Positions 7,903 through 14,948 of a DNA stretch of 21,285 nucleotides are shown here, in pieces. The notes below the pieces were generated by a model that was given only the letters and a program-made list of their open reading frames with translations, was not told the DNA's origin and did not search any database. Each line of letters starts with the position of its first letter. The first letter of the stretch is position 1. The translations under genes were made by a program, and so were the position numbers. Origin of the DNA: Dehalococcoidia bacterium. GTDB lineage: Bacteria > Chloroflexota > Dehalococcoidia > SM23-28-2. Location: assembly GCA_022866185.1 (NCBI GenBank), contig JALHUG010000036.1, forward strand, positions 1 through 21,285, in the 5' to 3' direction.

Positions 7903-8409
7903 GAGGAAGTCCTGGCCAATCTACGTCAAGGAGCCATGAGCGAACGGCGCGACGGCTCGCCGGGTGTGAGGTTTTCTTTGCGCAGCCTCATGATTCGCAC
8001 GGACAAGGGGCCCCAGTTCATCGACATCACCGCCGGGGTCGCCGGCCTCGTCCAAGAGTCGAGCATCCGGAACGGCTTCGCCATCGTCTTCACCCGCCAC
8101 ACGACGGCAGCCATCCGCATCAACGAGAACGAGCCCATGCTCTTGCGTGACATGGAGGACTTCTTGAGGAAGGTCGCTCCCTCCCATGCCCACTACAACC
8201 ACAATGACCTCGGCCACCACACCACTGACGTAGGCGACGGCGAGCAGCCCAACGGCCATGCCCACTGCCAGCAGCTCCTCCTGGGAGCGAGCGAAGCCAT
8301 CCCCCTCGTCGCTGGCCAGCTCTTCCTGGGGCAGTGGCAACGCCTCTTCCTGATAGAGCTCGACCGGGGCCGAGAGCGAGAGGTCGTGGTTCAGATGGTG
8401 GGAGAGTAG
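7891..8409 (+). CDS. yjbQ: YjbQ/UPF0047 family protein
   Basis: 172 residues from the GTG at 7891. The family core begins near residue 29, so the first 28 residues are an extension and the exact start is uncertain. An ATG at 7936 has AAGGAG only 2 nt upstream, which is too close. Family signatures are present in order: FIDIT, FTRHTTAAIRINENEP with His70, YNHND (His104), NGHAH (121-125), LGQWQRLF and a VVVQMVGE end. Known members are small homotrimeric proteins; E. coli YjbQ was reported to have weak thiamine-phosphate synthase activity, and the physiological role is unsettled. The stop lies 1 nt before the GTG of the polyprenyl synthase gene, so the pair is very likely cotranscribed and coupled. 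Confidence 0.9.
   Translation: MRKHEEVLANLRQGAMSERRDGSPGVRFSLRSLMIRTDKGPQFIDITAGVAGLVQESSIRNGFAIVFTRHTTAAIRINENEPMLLRDMEDFLRKVAPSHAHYNHNDLGHHTTDVGDGEQPNGHAHCQQLLLGASEAIPLVAGQLFLGQWQRLFLIELDRGREREVVVQMVGE
8400..8404 (+). promoter_or_regulatory. Ribosome binding site inside the yjbQ end
   Basis: GGGAG lies within the last codons of the YjbQ gene, 6 nt before the GTG at 8411. This supports translational coupling of the two genes. Confidence 0.5.
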
Positions 8410-8410
8410 G

Positions 8411-9439
8411 GTGGAGCTGCCCAGCGTCTTCGCCCGCTATCGCGTCGAGCTGGGAGAATACCTCCGATCGGCCCTACCGGAGGGCAGCCCGGCGCTCCTC
8501 TACCGAATGTTGCGCTATCACCTTGGCTGGGAGGACGAGCACGGCCGCCCCCTGGCCGAGGGCGCGGGGAAAGCCCTCCGTCCCACCCTCTGTCTCTGGG
8601 CCTGCCAGGCACTGGGCGGTGACTGGCGAACCGCCCTGCCGGCGGCCGCCGCCCTGGAGCTGGTGCACAACTTCTCCCTCGTGCATGACGACATCCAGGA
8701 CGGCGACAGGGAGCGGCGCCATCGACCGACCGTTTGGAGCCTGTGGGGCCAGCCTCAAGCCATCAATGCGGGCGATGGTCTGCTGATTCACAGCCGTCTC
8801 GCCATGCTGCGACTGGAGGAGCGAGGCGTGGCTCCAGCCAAGGTGGTGGAGGCCTGTCGCGTGCTGGACAAGGCCTGCCTCACGATGATCGAAGGACAAT
8901 GCTTGGATATCGGCTTCGAGGATCAGCGGGAGGTGAGCGTGGAGGCATACCTGGACATGATCGCCAGGAAGACGGGCGCTCTCCTGGAAGCCTCCCTTCA
9001 TCTGGGCGCCCTCGTGGCCATCGATGACGAGCCGCAGGTGGGCCGCTTCGCCCGCTGCGGCCACCTCCTGGGCCTAGCCTTCCAGATTCGCGATGACATC
9101 CTGGGCGTTTGGGGCGCTGCCGATGTCACCGGCAAGCCAGTCGCGGCCGATATCCGCCGCCGCAAGAAGTCGCTGCCCGTAGTCTACGCTATGGCCGTGG
9201 CCCAGGCTGAGGAACGCGAGCAGTTGCTCCAGGTCTACAGCCAGGGGACGCCAGGTGACGAAGAGGTAAGCATTGTGCTCCAACTGCTGGACAGCCACCG
9301 GGCCTACGACTACTGCCAGCAGATGGCCCAGGAGCGCATTGAGCAAGCGCTGGCGGAGCTGGCGCCGGCAGACATAGAGCCGGAAGCCCGGCGCGAGCTC
9401 GAGGCGGTGGCCAATTTCCTGCTGGAGCGCGAGTTCTAG
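8411..9439 (+). CDS. Polyprenyl diphosphate synthase (GGPP/FPP synthase type)
   Basis: 342 residues from a GTG start. It is a trans-isoprenyl diphosphate synthase that condenses isopentenyl diphosphate onto allylic diphosphates in the cytoplasm. The first Asp-rich motif is DDIQD (Asp93, Asp94, Asp97) followed by GDRERRHRPTVW. The second is QIRDDILGVWG (Asp228, Asp229); its last Asp is Gly, as in many actinobacterial and Chloroflexota homologues. KALRP (54-58) and GKPV with following basic residues (241-256) match diphosphate-binding sites. Phe88 sits five residues before the first motif and the motif has no two-residue insertion. By family rules this points to a C20 (or C15) product rather than long chains. 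It is coupled to the YjbQ-family gene, which suggests that protein acts in or near isoprenoid metabolism here. Confidence 0.93.
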   Translation: MELPSVFARYRVELGEYLRSALPEGSPALLYRMLRYHLGWEDEHGRPLAEGAGKALRPTLCLWACQALGGDWRTALPAAAALELVHNFSLVHDDIQDGDRERRHRPTVWSLWGQPQAINAGDGLLIHSRLAMLRLEERGVAPAKVVEACRVLDKACLTMIEGQCLDIGFEDQREVSVEAYLDMIARKTGALLEASLHLGALVAIDDEPQVGRFARCGHLLGLAFQIRDDILGVWGAADVTGKPVAADIRRRKKSLPVVYAMAVAQAEEREQLLQVYSQGTPGDEEVSIVLQLLDSHRAYDYCQQMAQERIEQALAELAPADIEPEARRELEAVANFLLEREF

Positions 9440-9445
9440 AGCAGC

Positions 9446-9510
9446 GCGAACCCGCCGCTCATCGCTGCGCGTCGGGAAGAGGGGTTCGCCAGCGCCAGCC
9501 TAGGGCTGGC
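9446..9510. terminator. Inverted repeats at the convergent junction
   Basis: Two stems lie between the synthase stop (9439) and the opposing gene end (9500). GCGAACCC (9446-9453) pairs with GGGTTCGC (9482-9489) around a 28-nt loop. GCCAGCC (9494-9500) pairs with GGCTGGC (9504-9510) around a 3-nt loop that contains part of the opposing stop codon. No T-tract follows, so intrinsic termination is uncertain. Confidence 0.3.
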
Positions 9511-10084
9511 CGCTCAGGGTGGCCGTGCCCGCGCCGAAGGTAATCGAAAGCCGATGATGGATGGCGATGTGATCCATTTGGTCGTTGATCACGCCTTGCA
9601 CGGCCCCCTCGAAGTTACCGGTGATGAATCCGGGCGCGCCTCCGACATCGATGGCGAGGTCATTGACGCGGGGATGCTCACCGCTGAGGTCGAGCTGGCC
9701 GGAGGCCTTCACGCTCACGTCCAGGCCCAGCACGGCGCTGAGGTTCCCCGACGCCGACGGCCCCTCGGGGTTGAAGCACACCTTCAGGTCGTTGACGGGG
9801 GCGTTCTCGTCCTCCAGGAACTGGCGCCCGCGCGATGTGGCCTCGCTCTCGTCGAAGGTGAACGAGGCCGGCTGCCCCGCGTCCAACTGATCGTTGAAAC
9901 TGTCTAGCTTGCCCTGGAACTGCTGAGCCAGGGCAGCGCTGGTCTGCACCTCGCGGTCGCCGCTGTCGCACCCACCGGGGCTGCCGATGAAGGCCGCCGC
10001 CACGGTGAGAACAGCCACCAACGCCGCTCCTCCCACAATAATACCGACCGCCCCCAGCACAAGTTTAAACGGAGTGAGAATCAT
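9500..10084 (-). CDS. Membrane-anchored exported protein of unknown function
   Basis: 194 residues. One hydrophobic segment (about 7-33) anchors or signals export. A short linker (GSPGGCDSGD) leads to an extracytoplasmic domain. The pattern FTFDESEATSRGRQFLE, PVNDLKVCFNPEG and a run of short beta-like segments (VSVKASGQLDLSG, AIDVGG) is reminiscent of LmeA/DUF2993-like lipid-binding folds, but the match is by eye and weak. Its promoter (10138-10166) and AGGAGG site (10092-10097, 7-nt spacer) make it an independent unit. It converges on the polyprenyl synthase gene. Function unknown. Confidence 0.75.
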   Translation of the reverse strand: MILTPFKLVLGAVGIIVGGAALVAVLTVAAAFIGSPGGCDSGDREVQTSAALAQQFQGKLDSFNDQLDAGQPASFTFDESEATSRGRQFLEDENAPVNDLKVCFNPEGPSASGNLSAVLGLDVSVKASGQLDLSGEHPRVNDLAIDVGGAPGFITGNFEGAVQGVINDQMDHIAIHHRLSITFGAGTATLSGQP

Positions 10085-10137
10085 GTCGCGACCTCCTACG
10101 AGCCAACAGCGACGTTCAACGGCTCAATCCTGGCCAC

Positions 10138-10166
10138 AGTGTAGGCGGAAGCGGGGGCTTTGTCAA
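10138..10166 (-). promoter_or_regulatory. Sigma-70-type promoter for the 194-residue exported protein
   Basis: On the minus strand the -35 box is TTGACA (10166-10161) and the -10 box is TACACT (10143-10138), with a 17-bp spacer. This is close to consensus. Transcription would begin near 10131, leaving a leader of about 47 nt that contains AGGAGG at 10097-10092. Confidence 0.75.
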
Positions 10167-10190
10167 AGGCGGGGCGGGCGCCCTTGGAGG

Positions 10191-10208
10191 CTAGGCGGCG
10201 GCGCCTAG
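10191..10208 (-). terminator. Hairpin overlapping the stop codon of the M23-like gene
   Basis: CTAGGCG (10191-10197) pairs perfectly with CGCCTAG (10202-10208) around 4 nt. The TAG stop of the gene at 10205 lies inside one arm. A second GC-rich stretch follows in the direction of transcription, but no T-tract. It may end or stabilise the transcript just before the next gene's promoter. Confidence 0.35.
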
Positions 10209-11218
10209 GCGTAACACTTCTGGTCGACCTTGCCCCTGTACAGGAAGACGTCGCCGACCACGGTGGTGCCGCCGTCGGCGTTGAAGTCGAGGCGCTGCCA
10301 CCACTTGGGGTCGCCAGGATGGGCGCCGATGTGCCCGCTGAAGTTCGAGATGTCGCCGGTGACGGTGATGGACCCGTCCTTGTTGATGTCCAGCGGCCAG
10401 GCGTCGTCGGACGTGTTGTCGGGGCAGGCGTCCTGAGGGTCAGTGTCCAGATACTGCTCAGCGCTGTCCGTAAAGTCGTCGCAGTCGGGGTCGTTGATGC
10501 TGCAAAGGGCGCGCGCCCAGTCATTCCGCCAATCTTGGGGGTTGCGCGTGGGATAAGGCAGCGGCTGCTCGTAGCACGGGTACCTGTCGTTTCCCCCGCA
10601 ATCGGCATCACCCCGCAGGCGGAACGTGTTGCCGCCGTCGGCGCTCTCTTCGTGCAGGTGGACGCCTGTCCACCACGGGTATGGTTTGTGGTTAACGCAT
10701 CCATCGTTCTCCCACTGGCTCTCCGGAACCCCTGGTGTCCCAGGTGCCTGCGTCATTCCGGCGAACGCACTCTGGTTCCTGGTGCCGGGGTAGCTGGTGT
10801 ACATCTGCTTGTTCCCGCCAACATACAGGAACGTGTGCGTATAGTACATTGTCCCGAGGAGATGCGCCTGGGTGTCATAGATCCCGACGCAGTTTGTCTT
10901 GCAGGTGGCGCCGGGAAGGTTGTATGCCGTGCCATAGGCAGACAGTTGCGTGCTGGACAAGTTGTTGAAGCCAAAACTGCGGAAGTAGACCGTTTCGGTG
11001 TCCGTGCATGAGGCGGGGAAATCGAGGGCCGTGCCTTTTATGGATCCGCACGCGCCGTCGTGCCAGCCGCAGCTAAAGCAAGCCGAGTCTACGCCTGCCT
11101 GGGGAGTGAACAAGAACTTGAACCACGGTTCGAAGCCCTCGGTGGACCTTGATCGCACAACTCCCAGCAAGGAGCCAACCACGGCTGCCGCCAGGGCGAG
11201 CGCCAGCAGCTGCCGCAT
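10205..11218 (-). CDS. Secreted degenerate M23-like protein with dockerin-like calcium repeats
   Basis: 337 residues with a short signal-type N-terminus (hydrophobic 4-21). The central part has features of M23/LytM metallopeptidases: GWHDG with His53, GTALDFP with Asp66, and GVHLHEE with His187 and His189, which could be the zinc site. The intervening region (GIYDTQAHLLGTMYYTH) fits the family's beta core but is divergent. It is rich in cysteine (about 15), suggesting disulfides outside the cell. The C-terminus holds an acidic thrombospondin-3-like stretch (DPDCDDFTDSAEQYLDTDP, 244-261) and two dockerin/EF-hand-like loops, DINKDGSITVTGD (277-289) and DFNADGGTTVVGD (311-323). These bind calcium in known families. 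Its ATG directly follows the TAG stop of the upstream paralogue gene with no gap, so the two are coupled. A partial copy of its 5' end lies at 11985-12044. Peptidase activity is uncertain. Confidence 0.75.
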   Translation of the reverse strand: MRQLLALALAAAVVGSLLGVVRSRSTEGFEPWFKFLFTPQAGVDSACFSCGWHDGACGSIKGTALDFPASCTDTETVYFRSFGFNNLSSTQLSAYGTAYNLPGATCKTNCVGIYDTQAHLLGTMYYTHTFLYVGGNKQMYTSYPGTRNQSAFAGMTQAPGTPGVPESQWENDGCVNHKPYPWWTGVHLHEESADGGNTFRLRGDADCGGNDRYPCYEQPLPYPTRNPQDWRNDWARALCSINDPDCDDFTDSAEQYLDTDPQDACPDNTSDDAWPLDINKDGSITVTGDISNFSGHIGAHPGDPKWWQRLDFNADGGTTVVGDVFLYRGKVDQKCYA

Positions 11219-11875
11219 CTACTTGAGCCCCTCGGCTATCTTCATGGTCTCCTCCAGCGGTAGGTCAAGGCCGACGACATAGGTCAGGCCGAAATCCTCG
11301 GCGACGATGACCACCGATGGACCAAAACCGTCAGGCGCAAGCGGTGCCACCACCACCGCCGGTTTGCCGCCAACGGTTGCTGTCGACACTCGGTCGGCCG
11401 AGGTGTCAATCTGCATGGCTTGCTCCCCCTGACGACGAGTGATAAAGAAGTCCCCCTTGCCGCGCATGGTCCACCACCGCTGGACGCTAACCACTATGCC
11501 CTTGCAGGCCACGGGCGGCTCCATGGGAGCGACCTCTTCAGCGCCGGGGGGAAGGTAGGTGGGGACGATCTCCATAGGCGTTCCCACAACGTCGCTCATG
11601 GTGAGTTCCTCGGCCTCTTCAGGCTTGGCGTCGGAGCAGGTGTCCTTGCGCTGAACGTCCGCGCCCGAAGCCAGGGAGTACAGGCGGATGCCGTTCACTA
11701 CGCCTTCGAACCGGGGTTTGGCTGCCTCTTCCTGCATGAGCCGGTCACGCTCGGCCATGATGTCAGGCTGGGCCTCCGTCCGACCGCCGTCCGGCCAGAG
11801 CCGGTAGGCCACGAAGAAGGAGCCTACCCCCACCACCACCGCCAGAAAGACTCCGAGAACAAGCCGCTTAGTCAT
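11219..11875 (-). CDS. Membrane-anchored exported protein, tandem paralogue 2
   Basis: 218 residues. A single N-terminal hydrophobic segment (about 5-26) precedes an extracytoplasmic domain. The C-terminal pattern, ending EDFGLTYVVGLDLPLEETMKIAEGLK-like in form, recalls DUF4367-type domains (a beta strand, then an LxxEExxKIAExL helix), but the assignment is tentative. Two cysteines (in DTCSD and VACKG) are conserved in the paralogue at 12045-12695 and may form a disulfide. The first 67 residues differ from the paralogue at only 5 positions, while the rest is much more diverged. Its stop abuts the ATG of the M23-like gene. Function unknown. Confidence 0.8.
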   Translation of the reverse strand: MTKRLVLGVFLAVVVGVGSFFVAYRLWPDGGRTEAQPDIMAERDRLMQEEAAKPRFEGVVNGIRLYSLASGADVQRKDTCSDAKPEEAEELTMSDVVGTPMEIVPTYLPPGAEEVAPMEPPVACKGIVVSVQRWWTMRGKGDFFITRRQGEQAMQIDTSADRVSTATVGGKPAVVVAPLAPDGFGPSVVIVAEDFGLTYVVGLDLPLEETMKIAEGLK

Positions 11876-11905
11876 TTCACTACACCCCTCATTCCTGTCC
11901 GGACT

Positions 11906-11936
11906 ATTCTACTCCCGCTTACGAGCGCCCTGTCAA
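11906..11936 (-). promoter_or_regulatory. Candidate promoter for paralogue 2
   Basis: The minus strand has TTGACA (11936-11931) and TAGAAT (11911-11906), but the spacer is 19 bp, longer than optimal. The equivalent site upstream of the other paralogue reads TCGCCA and TAGAGT, so the -35 box is lost there. Confidence 0.35.
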
Positions 11937-11984
11937 TACCCTCTGCGCCCTTTTCGCCAACAATTTCTCACGCTCATGCGGCTC

Positions 11985-12044
11985 GCGTGCCAGGCCGCGC
12001 GGGGCCACTACGGGTGCGACGGCGAGCGCCAGCAGCCGTCGCAT
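11985..12044 (-). pseudogene. Truncated remnant of the M23-like gene 5' end
   Basis: Directly after the stop of paralogue 1, the minus strand begins ATGCGACGGCTGCTGGCG, matching the first 24 bases of the M23-like gene at 22 positions. It then stays alignable with a small gap for roughly 20 more bases before similarity fades. The TAG-ATG junction is also kept. This is the leftover of a tandem duplication whose breakpoint fell inside the M23-like gene. It is too short to encode a product. Confidence 0.8.
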
Positions 12045-12695
12045 CTACTTGAGCCCCTCGGCTATCTTTATGGTCTCCTCCAGCGACAGGCCAGAGGCGG
12101 AGACGATCGTGAGGCCGAAGTCCTCGGCCACGATGACCGTCGATCGGCCGAAGCCGTCGGGCGTAAGGGGTTTGACCAGCACCGCTCGCTTGCCGCCAAC
12201 CGTTGCGGCCGACACCCGGTCGGCCGAGGCGCTGCTGTCGATAGCCTCCTCCCCTTGGTAGCGAATGATAAGGAAATTCGATCCCCTGTCGCGGATAACC
12301 CAGTCCCTCTCGACGCTAGCCACCGTGCCCCCGCACGCCACGGTGGGCCACATGGGAGCCACCTCTTCAGCCCCGGGGGGAAGATACGTGACGATGATCT
12401 CCATAGGCGTCCCCACAACGGCGCTCATGGCGATCCCCTCGGGGTTCGCATCGGTGCACGCTGACTTCCGCTCAGCGGCGGGGTCGCCATCCGTGGAGTA
12501 CAGGCGGATGCCGTTCATCACCCCTTCGAACCGGGGTTTGGCTGCTTCTTCCTGCGTGAGTCGGTCACGCTCGGCCATGATGTCAGGCTGGGCCTCCGTC
12601 TGCCCGCCGTTCGGCCAGAGCTGGTAGGCCACGAAGAAAGAGCCTACGCCCACCACCACCGCCAGAAAGACTCCGAGAACAAGCCGCTTAGTCAT
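12045..12695 (-). CDS. Membrane-anchored exported protein, tandem paralogue 1
   Basis: 216 residues with the same architecture as the gene at 11219-11875: N-terminal membrane segment (about 5-26), conserved linker (TEAQPDIMAERDRL), a two-cysteine extracytoplasmic domain (SACTD, VACGG) and the same LSLEETIKIAEGLK-type C-terminus. The two coding regions are offset by about 820-826 bp, and the start-proximal leader (GGGGTGTAGTGAAATG) is shared. The duplication therefore includes regulatory sequence. Function unknown; being exported and duplicated suggests a cell-surface role with some pressure to diversify. Confidence 0.8.
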   Translation of the reverse strand: MTKRLVLGVFLAVVVGVGSFFVAYQLWPNGGQTEAQPDIMAERDRLTQEEAAKPRFEGVMNGIRLYSTDGDPAAERKSACTDANPEGIAMSAVVGTPMEIIVTYLPPGAEEVAPMWPTVACGGTVASVERDWVIRDRGSNFLIIRYQGEEAIDSSASADRVSAATVGGKRAVLVKPLTPDGFGRSTVIVAEDFGLTIVSASGLSLEETIKIAEGLK

Positions 12696-12921
12696 TTCAC
12701 TACACCCCCATCGCCTGACCAGCCTACTCTACTCCTGCCCACACAAGCCCTGGCGATACCTCGTGCGCACTTTTGTATAACGTTCTGTGAGGCCCCGAAG
12801 ACTCACGCCCGATGGCAGGCGGCACCAATACAAGCGTGAGGGCGAGGGCGACTGAGGTGGCCGAAGTACAACGACGCGTCGGCAGCCGCCTACGCCGGCT
12901 TTGGCGTCCGGGAGAGACGAG

Positions 12922-12938
12922 GGCCAGCATAGCTGGCC
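12922..12938. terminator. Short perfect hairpin downstream of the exporter operon
   Basis: GGCCAGC and GCTGGCC form a 7-bp perfect stem with a 3-nt loop (ATA). It lies about 125 bp past the lipoprotein stop in the direction of operon transcription. The following bases are pyrimidine-rich on the minus strand, but there is no clean T-tract. Confidence 0.35.
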
Positions 12939-12956
12939 GAGGGTTGGGTAGCACTT

Positions 12957-12990
12957 ACTTCTGCCAAAGGCAGACTCGCCTCTGGCAAGT
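12957..12990. repeat. REP-like imperfect palindrome
   Basis: TGCCAAAGGC (12962-12971) pairs with GCCTCTGGCA (12978-12987) at 9 of 10 positions. Outer ACTT/AAGT pairing extends it past a small bulge. Its core (CCAGAGGCG on one strand) is shared with the palindrome at 19218-19240, which suggests a dispersed palindromic repeat family. Confidence 0.45.
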
Positions 12991-13063
12991 GTGAGGCATC
13001 ACCGAAGGGGATCCGAGGGAGTCACTTGGCGGAGCTCGCCGGTCTCAACCTATGCTTGTTCGT

Positions 13064-13657
13064 TCATCCGCCCGGCGGCGTCGCCCCGACCGGCGGGCCG
13101 CCAGGTCCGCCTGATGGCATCTTGCCATCGATGATGTCGTCGATGCGGGAGGCCTGACGCTCGATCATGCTGTCGGCCTCATCCTGCGACATGGTGCCGG
13201 CGGCAACGGCCTCGCTCATCTGCGCTTGTAGTTGCGCCGTGAAGAAGGTCTTCAGCTCTCCGCGGGTGCGGCCGTGCGCTTCGGCGACGCTGGCGGGCGT
13301 CGCGCTTTCTGCACTGAGCTCAGACTGGAGCTGGTCAAGGGGGATGGCCAAAAACGCGGCGAACTCCTCGCTGGCGCCTCCGATGAATGCTCCCTGGCCG
13401 GGCGGCCGGCCTGCGCCGGGTGTCATGGAGGGCATGCCCGCCCCGGGTGTGAAGTCGGGCATGCCTGCGGGGCCTCCATCGCCGGGACCGAAAGGCTGGC
13501 CTGGGACGGGCGTCTCGTTGCCTGCGGTCGATGTTGCCAGGGGCGTCGTATCCACGCTCGCCGAGCCACCGCCGCAGGCCTGAGCGAGCATCATGACACC
13601 TGCTATGGCAGCCACGAACCCCATGCAGACACACACGTGCCACCTTTGCTTCAGCAC
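13064..13657 (-). CDS. Lipoprotein with Pro/Gly linker and small helical domain
   Basis: 197 residues from a GTG start preceded by AGGAGA at a suitable distance. The N-terminus has a hydrophobic stretch ending in LAQACGGG, a lipobox-like site with Cys28. Residues 30-90 are a flexible Thr/Pro/Gly linker with a short repeat (GMPDFTPGA, GMPSMTPGA). Residues 93-180 form a helical domain of a type common in envelope proteins of Chloroflexota and Firmicutes: IPLDQLQSEL, TPASVAEAHGRTRGELK, AVAAGTMSQDEADSMIERQ (compare DUF2680-like domains). The end is Gly/Pro-rich. It is the last gene of the exporter operon, 40 bp after the permease. It could be an accessory of the MacAB-like complex or its target. 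Confidence 0.8.
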   Translation of the reverse strand: MLKQRWHVCVCMGFVAAIAGVMMLAQACGGGSASVDTTPLATSTAGNETPVPGQPFGPGDGGPAGMPDFTPGAGMPSMTPGAGRPPGQGAFIGGASEEFAAFLAIPLDQLQSELSAESATPASVAEAHGRTRGELKTFFTAQLQAQMSEAVAAGTMSQDEADSMIERQASRIDDIIDGKMPSGGPGGPPVGATPPGG

Positions 13658-13697
13658 GGGAGATCTCCTCTCTTGCGATAGCCTGCTCGTCAGCCGG

Positions 13698-14948
13698 TCA
13701 CTCCGTCCGCAGGGCCTCGATGGGGTCGAGACGGGAGGCGCGGAACGCCGGATAGATGCCGAAGAAGAGGCCGATGATTGCTGATACGCCGAGGGCGACG
13801 AAGATGCTCCACGGGGCTACCACCGTCGTCACCGGCGAGCCGGTGCCGAAGTCCTGGCCGTTGGCGATGCGCGCGGCTACGACTCCCGCCAGCACGCCGA
13901 CCGCTCCTCCCACCAGGGTCACAATGACCGCCTCGACGACGAACTGGAGGAGGATGTCGGTTCTGCTGGCGCCGACTGCCTTCCGGATGCCGATCTCGCG
14001 TGTCCGCTCCGTCACGGACACCAGCATGATGTTCATGATGCCTATGCCGCCGACCACCAGCGAGATGCCAGCGATAGCGCCCAGGAGCATCGTCAGCGTG
14101 CGGCTCACGCTCCTCGCTGTGGCCATGAGATCGTTCTGGGTGCTGACGGTGAAGTCCTCAGTGTAGTCGTGACGCTCCAGCAGGAGTTGGTAGATACTGT
14201 CCTTCGTCTTGTCAACCTTGCCGCCTTGCGTAACCTTGACGACGATCTGCTGGACGTTCGACTCGCCGGTCGCGCTGCGGCCGAAGGGCACCCTGGCCCG
14301 AAACGTGGTGAGGGGTATGAGGATCTGCGTGTCGTCGTCACCGCTGCCGCCCGCGCCCCGTTTCTCCATCACACCGACAACGGTGAGATTCTGGCGAAAC
14401 GGCCCGAAGTCGAGACGCACCTCCTTGCCGATCGCGTTCTGCGGCATGTCGAAGAGGTCCTCGGCCACCTGCGCGCCGAGGACGACGTTCAGGGTCTTCC
14501 GCTGCAAGTCGTCATCGTTAAGGAACCTGCCGGCCTGGATCTCCCAGCCACGGACGTAGGTGAAGTCCGGCTCGGTGGCGGTCATGCTCGCCGTGGTGTT
14601 GCGCCCGTTACCGACGATCTGGTTCTCCATATCTAGCTTGAACTGGGAGATCACCGCGCCCACGTACTGGAGGCTCTTGATCGCGTCGGCGTCGTCGGTC
14701 GTGAGCGTGGTAGCTTCGAACCTGACCGGGCCGCCGCTTTGCTCAGTCTGCCCGGGCCCGACGAAGAGCAGGTTGCTGCCAAGCCCGCTGACCTCTTTGG
14801 TCACGCCCTGTTGCGCACCCTGCCCAGCAGCCATGAGGGCGATCACGGCGCCCACGCCGATGACGATGCCCAGCATGGTGAGGCCGGTGCGGAGCTTGTT
14901 CGCGCTGAGTTGCGCAAGCGCCGTCTGGAGCGTATCGAAGATGATCAT
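13698..14948 (-). CDS. MacB-like ABC transporter permease
   Basis: 416 residues with the MacB/FtsX-type layout. There is one N-terminal membrane helix (about 20-42, GLTMLGIVIGVGAVIALMA), a large extracytoplasmic MacB_PCD domain (about 43-280), then three membrane helices (about 285-308, 345-368, 382-402). The hallmark segment MNIMLVSVTERTREIGIRKAVGA is split in two around positions 305-327. The end FGIYPAFRASRLDPIEALR is typical. MacB-type machines work by mechanotransmission: cytoplasmic ATP hydrolysis moves the outer domain to expel peptides, lipids or drugs. The ATG at 14948 overlaps the ATPase stop by 4 nt (ATGA), so the subunits are coupled. Confidence 0.93.
   Translation of the reverse strand: MIIFDTLQTALAQLSANKLRTGLTMLGIVIGVGAVIALMAAGQGAQQGVTKEVSGLGSNLLFVGPGQTEQSGGPVRFEATTLTTDDADAIKSLQYVGAVISQFKLDMENQIVGNGRNTTASMTATEPDFTYVRGWEIQAGRFLNDDDLQRKTLNVVLGAQVAEDLFDMPQNAIGKEVRLDFGPFRQNLTVVGVMEKRGAGGSGDDDTQILIPLTTFRARVPFGRSATGESNVQQIVVKVTQGGKVDKTKDSIYQLLLERHDYTEDFTVSTQNDLMATARSVSRTLTMLLGAIAGISLVVGGIGIMNIMLVSVTERTREIGIRKAVGASRTDILLQFVVEAVIVTLVGGAVGVLAGVVAARIANGQDFGTGSPVTTVVAPWSIFVALGVSAIIGLFFGIYPAFRASRLDPIEALRTE

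Larger units (their letters stand above)
12696..13063. other. 368-bp intergenic region with palindromes, no gene seen
   Basis: Roughly the first 70 bp (to about 12765) repeat the upstream region of the tandem paralogue. The remainder has no convincing open frame on either strand. It contains two hairpins (12922-12938 and 12957-12990) and separates the end of the exporter operon from the paralogue gene, so it probably holds a transcription end and a promoter. Confidence 0.6.

Noticed and set aside
11976..12464. A 162-residue plus-strand frame
   Set aside because: It is antisense to paralogue 1, and a similar shadow occurs over paralogue 2 only because the DNA is duplicated.
12724..12994. Short frames of 60-76 residues in the intergenic region
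   Set aside because: Composition is Arg/Ser/Pro-rich with no ribosome site, and they overlap palindromes and duplicated leader sequence.
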